This document shows, in pieces, positions 60,008 through 64,000 of a DNA stretch of 64,000 bases (position 1 is its first letter; every line of letters starts with the position of its first letter). The stretch is from Melampsora larici-populina 98AG31 (lineage: Eukaryota; Basidiomycota; Pucciniomycetes; Pucciniales; Melampsoraceae). The notes below the pieces were generated by a model. The model searched no databases and was not told the origin of the DNA. It was given only the letters and a program-made list of their open reading frames with translations. Where the stretch lies: assembly GCF_000204055.1 (NCBI RefSeq), contig NW_006768802.1:375612-439611 (forward strand). The letters run 5' to 3'. The position numbers and the translations under genes were made by a program.

Positions 60008-60303
60008 AGGAGTGTTCAAAGCTGAAAACTTGACATTTTGAAAGAGATTTTGAAGCGAGAATTTTGAACTGTGATTTTTGTACAGATGAACATTGATTCT
60101 TGTACAGATATGATCAGAAGGGAGTATCACTGAGTATGGATGTGCCTCCCTATCATTTTGAAGTGGAGCACACTCCAGAGCTCGAGATACATCCATACAT
60201 ACCTGTACCAGAATCACAGTTCTTCTGTACGAGAATCACGGTTCAAAGATTTTCGCTTCAAAATCTCTTTCAAAATATGAAGTTTTCATGTTTGAACACT
60301 CCT
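60008..60303. mobile_element. 296-bp MITE, TIR AGGAGTGTTCAAA, ATT target duplication
   Basis: Left arm about 60008-60115 and right arm about 60195-60303 are inverted copies, with AAATCTCTTTCAAAAT-type blocks. ATT lies directly outside both ends (60005-60007 and 60304-60306). Non-coding. It sits between the two effector-like genes. Confidence 0.75.
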
Positions 60304-61484
60304 ATTCATCATAGAGTCTGTTTACACGTGTGTCGAAATGGTTATGACGTCACTGTTAAGATTTCATTATTTAAGATTCAATACGCTCTTTACCGTTGTT
60401 CTGTTTTACATCTATCGAACTCAAACAGTTGTAATCCTCTCTTTACCATCATATTATTCTCAATATTTATAGCTCCGAATAAAATCTTTTTTGAACATTG
60501 TTTTGTAGACTCTTTGGAAAAATGTGTCTAATTTTTCTCTTGGATTTGTATGATTGCAAGATGACTCTTTTCCAGAGTGTCAAAGGATAGCGTAATATTC
60601 TTTGAGTGTGAGCCCCTGTGCCGGCGACGTCATGTTCACGTTACATATGTGCATCTGTGCAACCTTATAGGCTCTCGATTTCAACACTGCGGCTACTGTC
60701 CTGCTAGATAAGATGGAAAATATAAGTTCGTATCGGAGTTGGATACCAGAAGTACAGAGATATGAAGTTGTAAGGAAGAGGTTATGTAAGCAAACTTCTC
60801 ATAAGTCCCTAAGGTTGGAGCTAACCACCAACTCCACCATGGTTATGTAAGCCTAAGGAAAAGGTACGTCTCAAGCTTTTCGAAACTGATCACTTGGCTA
60901 AAGGCATCGGCGACGGAAAGAATTGACGAATCCGCAGGGCCGAGCAAGACCAAACACCTTCAAATCAAACTTCGTCCCCTCCTCTTGCTTTCACCGAGTC
61001 TCAGCGTCGCCGCTGTACCGCTCAAGACCGGGTTTCGTATACGTACTCATGAGTCACTTCGGAATTCGGAACATGATTTAACTCAAGTCATGAAAGAGCG
61101 GGTGAAATCAGGCGACTCTCACAAGTAGGGTGATGTGATCGAGCATCAGTTAAGATGCCGTAAGATGCTCAACTCTGGTACTGGACTCTGGAGGGTTGTC
61201 TCCGAATCAGATCGGATTTACGTACGCACTCCATATCTATGCTTCGAGGTTTGTTCCATGGGGTGACTCTTGCCGGAGTGCCGCCTTAGAGTCTGCGTGA
61301 TACCGTACCACAGATCACTTTTACTTGACGTAAGAGCTGTCTGGGACGCCACACGTAGAAGAAACCAGCTATATAATAAGTTGAAGTAAGTGTTTGATTC
61401 GGATGTGATTCCCGGCAGAGACGACAGCAAAGCTCATCTCCAATCTTGAACCAAAATTAGTCTTTGTAAAGATCCAGTGCTAGT
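60304..61484. other. intergenic region between effector-like genes
   Basis: No gene seen. From about 60900 it resembles the upstream region of copy 1. The part just before 61485 holds the TATA-like TATATAAT at 61370. Confidence 0.45.
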
Positions 61485-62405
61485 ATGATACCTGAATCAA
61501 GATCTCTGTCACGCTGCTTCACTAGGCTTGGAGTCATAGTCGCATGTGTATGCTTGATTTTTTTGACACAAGAAGCCCATGGAAAACCTATACCGAACAA
61601 TCAATGTGGACTTTGGCATAGAGTAGCTGAGGAGAAGATCGGAACTCGGCGTGACTTTGTCAAAAGATCACTGGTACAATCATGTTACCGGGGCAGTACG
61701 CGCTTTAAAAAACCAGAAATGGAACAAGGGAATTTTTTGGTACACGATTACAAGCCGTTCGCCCACGATTCCGAATCCAACATGGACCCTCCAAAGAAAC
61801 CCTTGAATATACATCTTTTCGAAACCTCAGCAGACACAAAATCGTCCCCGCTATGGCTTATGAAACCAAAAGGTGAGTAGAAGAGTCTGAATCCATTCTA
61901 TGTGCCTCTAGATCATATGTGGCGGAATTCTAATAGACAGTTATTTGCCAATCGTGTGTATATAGGCTCACCCCTTCATAAAACTCTAATCAAACAGTTG
62001 TTGAGGAAGTTGGCGTGGGGAGCCGATTCAAAAAGTTACAAGTTGAAGGAATTTGATACATCAAGTATGACTAGAGACAACATTCTCACTGATACCAAAC
62101 ATCAAAACAAGGATGAAAATGCCAAACTCGCAATCGAGCAGAAGCCAGTGATTGTTGATGGAAAACTATTCATAAATTTTGACTTCTCTGACGCGAATAG
62201 AGAGCTCATCGATGGGCTCATCAGCCCTCCCCCTTCGGAAAGATCATCTCCGAACAGGTCACCTATAAGCGATGATGGACCTTTCAGCTTTTACTCGGAC
62301 GATGGCGAATTAATACGGGGACGGGGCATAAAAACACCTGATCGATTCCCCAGGCGAGCAGATGTACATGAGTATATGAAAGGAAGATGGCATGTGGAGT
62401 GGTGA
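61485..62405 (+). CDS. small secreted protein, candidate effector, copy 2
   Basis: Two exons, 61485-61872 and 61966-62405, give 828 nt, 275 residues. Signal peptide: RCFTRLGVIVACVCLIFLTQ, then EAHGKPIP. It shares with copy 1 the blocks FVKRSL, CYRGSTR, LLRKLAWGADSKSY and the end motif DDGPFSFYSDDGE. The intron is GT-AG (AAAAG/GTGAGT). The C-terminal region is longer than in copy 1 and ends RWHVEW. Cysteines are few. I recognise no domain. The two genes are about 2.5 kb apart, same orientation. Confidence 0.65.
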
Positions 62406-64000
62406 AGACTAGGAGGTCGTAGAGTGGAGAACATATTGTTCTGTTGCATAATGTTTGTTCTGTGAAGTCCTCTCTTTTCATTTCTCGTTTATTGTCAGTT
62501 TTATCATTTATTCTCATTAATTTTATTTTCATTCTATGAAACATCTCATCGTAATATTCTGAAATCCTTATAACACCTAAATAGATCACCACGACAAGAA
62601 TATTGTTGATAGTTATTAATTCCTGGCAACCTAGCTAATCTATGACGTAATTTAGTGTGATAGGGTTAAATAGAAAATCATAAAATTATATAGTGATATT
62701 TCCTCATTTCTAGACATAGTAAGAATCTCCTTAAACATGAATTAGTTTCTTTCACCAAGTACATATATGTGTTGATTGTGTTGTAGGTATGAATGATTCC
62801 TTTCCTATATCTTCAATTTCTCTTGAAATATTCTTGTCTATTTACTAATTTCTGGTTTTAGTTATTTGAGCCTATTTGTGTTTTTTTGCTGCAATAAAGA
62901 CTTTGAAGATCTCAATTTGTTTCACATATGTACCACAGCGAGTCGCAAATTCAAATAGATTCCTTTGAGTTGAGAGCCCTTTTTAAATTATACTTGAGAT
63001 GACTCCATCATGGTTTCTTGAAGACAATTTAAACAAAAGGCAACAAAAATCCATGTATCCCAAGTTCCATGAGTGAAGAGTATGTGGCCATATTGAAGCC
63101 CATATCCCATTCAAAACAATTGGTTGATCAAATTCATAGTACCATTTCCCACATCAAGGATACATTGTAGAATCTTTTGAGATATACTTCATGTGTTGCT
63201 TGTCAAAGATAATTATGGTGCTAAGTCTTGGGTTCTGGAGTGACAGAGAAGATGACACAGTTGTGAATGAATAAATTCCTGAGCAACAAGAGAAATAAAG
63301 AGAATAAATTCTAACCCAAAGCAACAGAACAAAAATACAAAGGAAAGGTGGGGAAAGACACCTTTCCTTTTGCTGCTCCAGTCAGGTAATATAGTAATAT
63401 GACAGATGAAATAACACATTCTGTACATGTTGTTGAGTACACATCTATATCACAATTTTCACACAGCACATGGCATGTGATAGTCATGCAGGACTTGCAG
63501 TAACAACTAGAGACAAACAAGGTATCCCAACACTAATTGGTAAGGTGAATGTCAGTTAGGGTGTTTTGCTTAGTTTAACACAAGTCTGATTCTTACAGGG
63601 AGCTTTTGGACTTCTGGAATGGTTCTGGAATGGTGCCATTGTGTGAGGGGTATTCAAATCCTAACCCTTCACCCAAGCTTGCAATGACCAAGTGTCTTGC
63701 AGATGAAAACAGACGTAAGGTATACTATGTGAGAAGTTCTGGTAGTGGTTAGTTGGAATCCCTCAAGGGTAGAAGTGGGTTGTGTAAGAGGGATGATTTC
63801 AGATGGATGATTTCTCTGTTTTGTATTCTGATTGTTTCTGTTGTCAAAAAACTCATTTCATTATTTTTGATCTTAAACATGTCCATCTACCACTGGTGCC
63901 ATCACACACATATACATTTGTTCAGCTAAGGGTTCAAGTTAAAGGTTTTAACATATTTGAATACTACAGTCAAACCTCTGAGATCCAGTGCGCTTGGTGG
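62406..64000. other. AT-rich region, nothing supported
   Basis: Only short T-rich frames without domains or splice logic. No repeat structure noticed. Confidence 0.4.

Noticed and set aside
63213..63520. Cysteine-rich ORFs near the right edge as small secreted proteins
   Set aside because: No proper ATG with a signal peptide and no supporting structure; chance frames in AT-rich DNA.

Overview
The window is nuclear DNA of a filamentous fungus. It is very probably a basidiomycete of the rust lineage (Pucciniomycotina, most likely Pucciniales). The reasons are many short GT-AG introns, AT-rich intergenic DNA, intron-containing tRNAs, lineage-typical mobile gene families (DUF6589, KDZ transposase with CxC cysteine clusters, alpha-type kinase, tyrosine-recombinase retroelements) and small secreted effector-like proteins. 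The species cannot be named from this sequence alone.

Layout. 0.3-6.9 kb: a convergent pair, a DUF6589 gene (+) and a RecQ-like helicase gene (-), lying between two related GC-rich hairpins; this looks like a mobile cassette of poorly described type. 7-15.6 kb: gene-poor DNA with small inverted-repeat elements, a 2.7-kb element with terminal inverted repeats, and a pair of 274-bp inverted repeats. 15.6-22.2 kb: a decayed Ty3/gypsy chromovirus on the minus strand with 97-bp terminal repeats, broken by stop codons and by a 745-bp solo LTR.

22.7-40.1 kb is the main housekeeping block: two tandem chitin deacetylase genes flanking a Nudix/DUF4743 gene, OGG1 (8-oxoguanine glycosylase), a TcdA/Tcd1-like tRNA t6A dehydratase, an AGTRAP-like membrane protein, a universal-stress-protein-domain gene, and split tRNA-Phe(GAA) and tRNA-Met(CAU) genes.

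40.5-54.65 kb is a nested mobile island. The outer element is a Ngaro/PAT-type tyrosine-recombinase retrotransposon with split direct repeats A1...B1A2...B2, an RS-rich Gag-like ORF, RT-RNase H and a tyrosine recombinase with its catalytic residues. Between A2 and B2 sits a 7.8-kb KDZ DNA transposon with an intact-looking five-exon transposase and two minus-strand passengers: an alpha-type kinase-like gene and a cysteine-cluster nuclear-looking gene.

55.5-57.4 kb carries S-adenosylhomocysteine hydrolase. 58-62.4 kb carries a segmental duplication with two paralogous secreted proteins (candidate effectors), one using a GC-AG intron where the other uses GT-AG. 62.4-64 kb shows nothing I can support.

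Most introns were placed by hand: donor and acceptor were chosen so that phase and family motifs are kept. Where the reading frame closes exactly this is stated.
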